From: Sphingobacterium sp. UBA2700
Lineage (GTDB): Bacteria > Bacteroidota > Bacteroidia > Sphingobacteriales > Sphingobacteriaceae
DNA length: 64,000 nucleotides
Direction: 5' to 3'
Assembly: GCA_002354335.1 (NCBI GenBank)
Contig: DELI01000025.1
Coordinates: forward strand, 21,322 to 85,321
Positions 63,935 through 64,000 of the stretch are shown here, one piece after another. The notes beneath the pieces are model-generated. The model worked only from the letters and a program-made list of their open reading frames with translations. It made no database searches and had not been told where the DNA came from. The position numbers were made by a program, and so were the translations under genes. Each line of letters starts with the position of its first letter. The first letter of the stretch is position 1.

Positions 63935-64000
63935 TAGTTAGTATTTAGTAGTTAGTATTTAGTAGTTAGTATTTAGACCCATGTCTGTCCCTGAATAGTG
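63932..64000. repeat. TTAGTA-heptamer element, locus 4 (partial)
   Basis: TAGTAGT and TAGTATT units alternate from 63932 to about 63976 and end TTAGACCCATG, the same arm as at the other loci. The second arm would be beyond the window. Confidence 0.8.

Overview
The window looks like chromosomal DNA of a member of the Bacteroidetes, most likely Sphingobacterium or a close relative in Sphingobacteriaceae. This is inferred from moderate-to-low GC, sigma-A -7 boxes of the Bacteroidetes type TAnnTTTG (for example before rplU and mnmA), weak Shine-Dalgarno use, an unusually long NusB, and families such as DUF5606, DUF695, DUF3347 and the pfkA-kinase-gapA cluster. No rRNA, phage, integrase or transposase gene was seen. 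Most of the window is housekeeping DNA; the accessory part is concentrated at about 3.1-11.7 kb.

Layout. 1-3.1 kb: the end of an unknown gene, a lipoprotein, a membrane/SRPBCC protein, then rplU-rpmA with a strong terminator. 3.1-11.7 kb: a defence island. It holds a complete four-gene Wadjet (JetABCD / MksFEBG) SMC anti-plasmid operon, followed by a Panacea (SocA-type) antitoxin paired with a 150-aa candidate toxin. It ends at the 3' side of tRNA-Ala(GGC) next to a 3' remnant of a DUF3857/DUF3858 gene. 11.7-21 kb: an ABC exporter, a leucine-dehydrogenase-family gene, nusB-DUF1573-yajC, rlmF, a CPA1 antiporter, a repeat cluster, a PLDc_N-like peptide and an ANT(6)-like adenylyltransferase. 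21-29.8 kb: purL, ybbR-coaE-MBL exonuclease, a 38-aa membrane peptide, a sulfatase and two identical tRNA-Phe(GAA) genes. 29.8-35 kb: mnmA, the gapA/BadF-like/pfkA cluster and a NUDIX-fold regulator. 35-41.3 kb: a TetR-controlled TolC/adaptor/RND efflux operon. 41.4-49.5 kb: a lipoprotein, an EamA transporter, small and membrane proteins, and a three-gene operon of N-formylglutamate amidohydrolase, QEGLA metallopeptidase and ATP-grasp ligase. 49.5-54.3 kb: a LuxR-type regulator and a copper operon of a Cys/His-rich peptide, an HMA-DUF3347 protein and a multicopper oxidase with a barrel-like tail. 54.3-64 kb: two methyltransferases (one fused to a DUF3267 zincin membrane domain), GNAT, DUF695, DUF5606, cyclophilin, RadC, pirin, alkaline phosphatase and a DUF937-OmpA protein.

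Two intergenic repeat families run through the window. The first has 11-bp-periodic AAACCCAAT units running into a hairpin; the arms differ between the three copies but stay complementary. The second has arms made of 7-bp TTAGTA(G/T) units in inverted orientation, at four loci, three of which lie against TAG stop codons. One of these holds an 87-bp near-perfect hairpin and another holds 77-bp tandem repeats. These, with the Wadjet and Panacea loci, are the most interesting parts.
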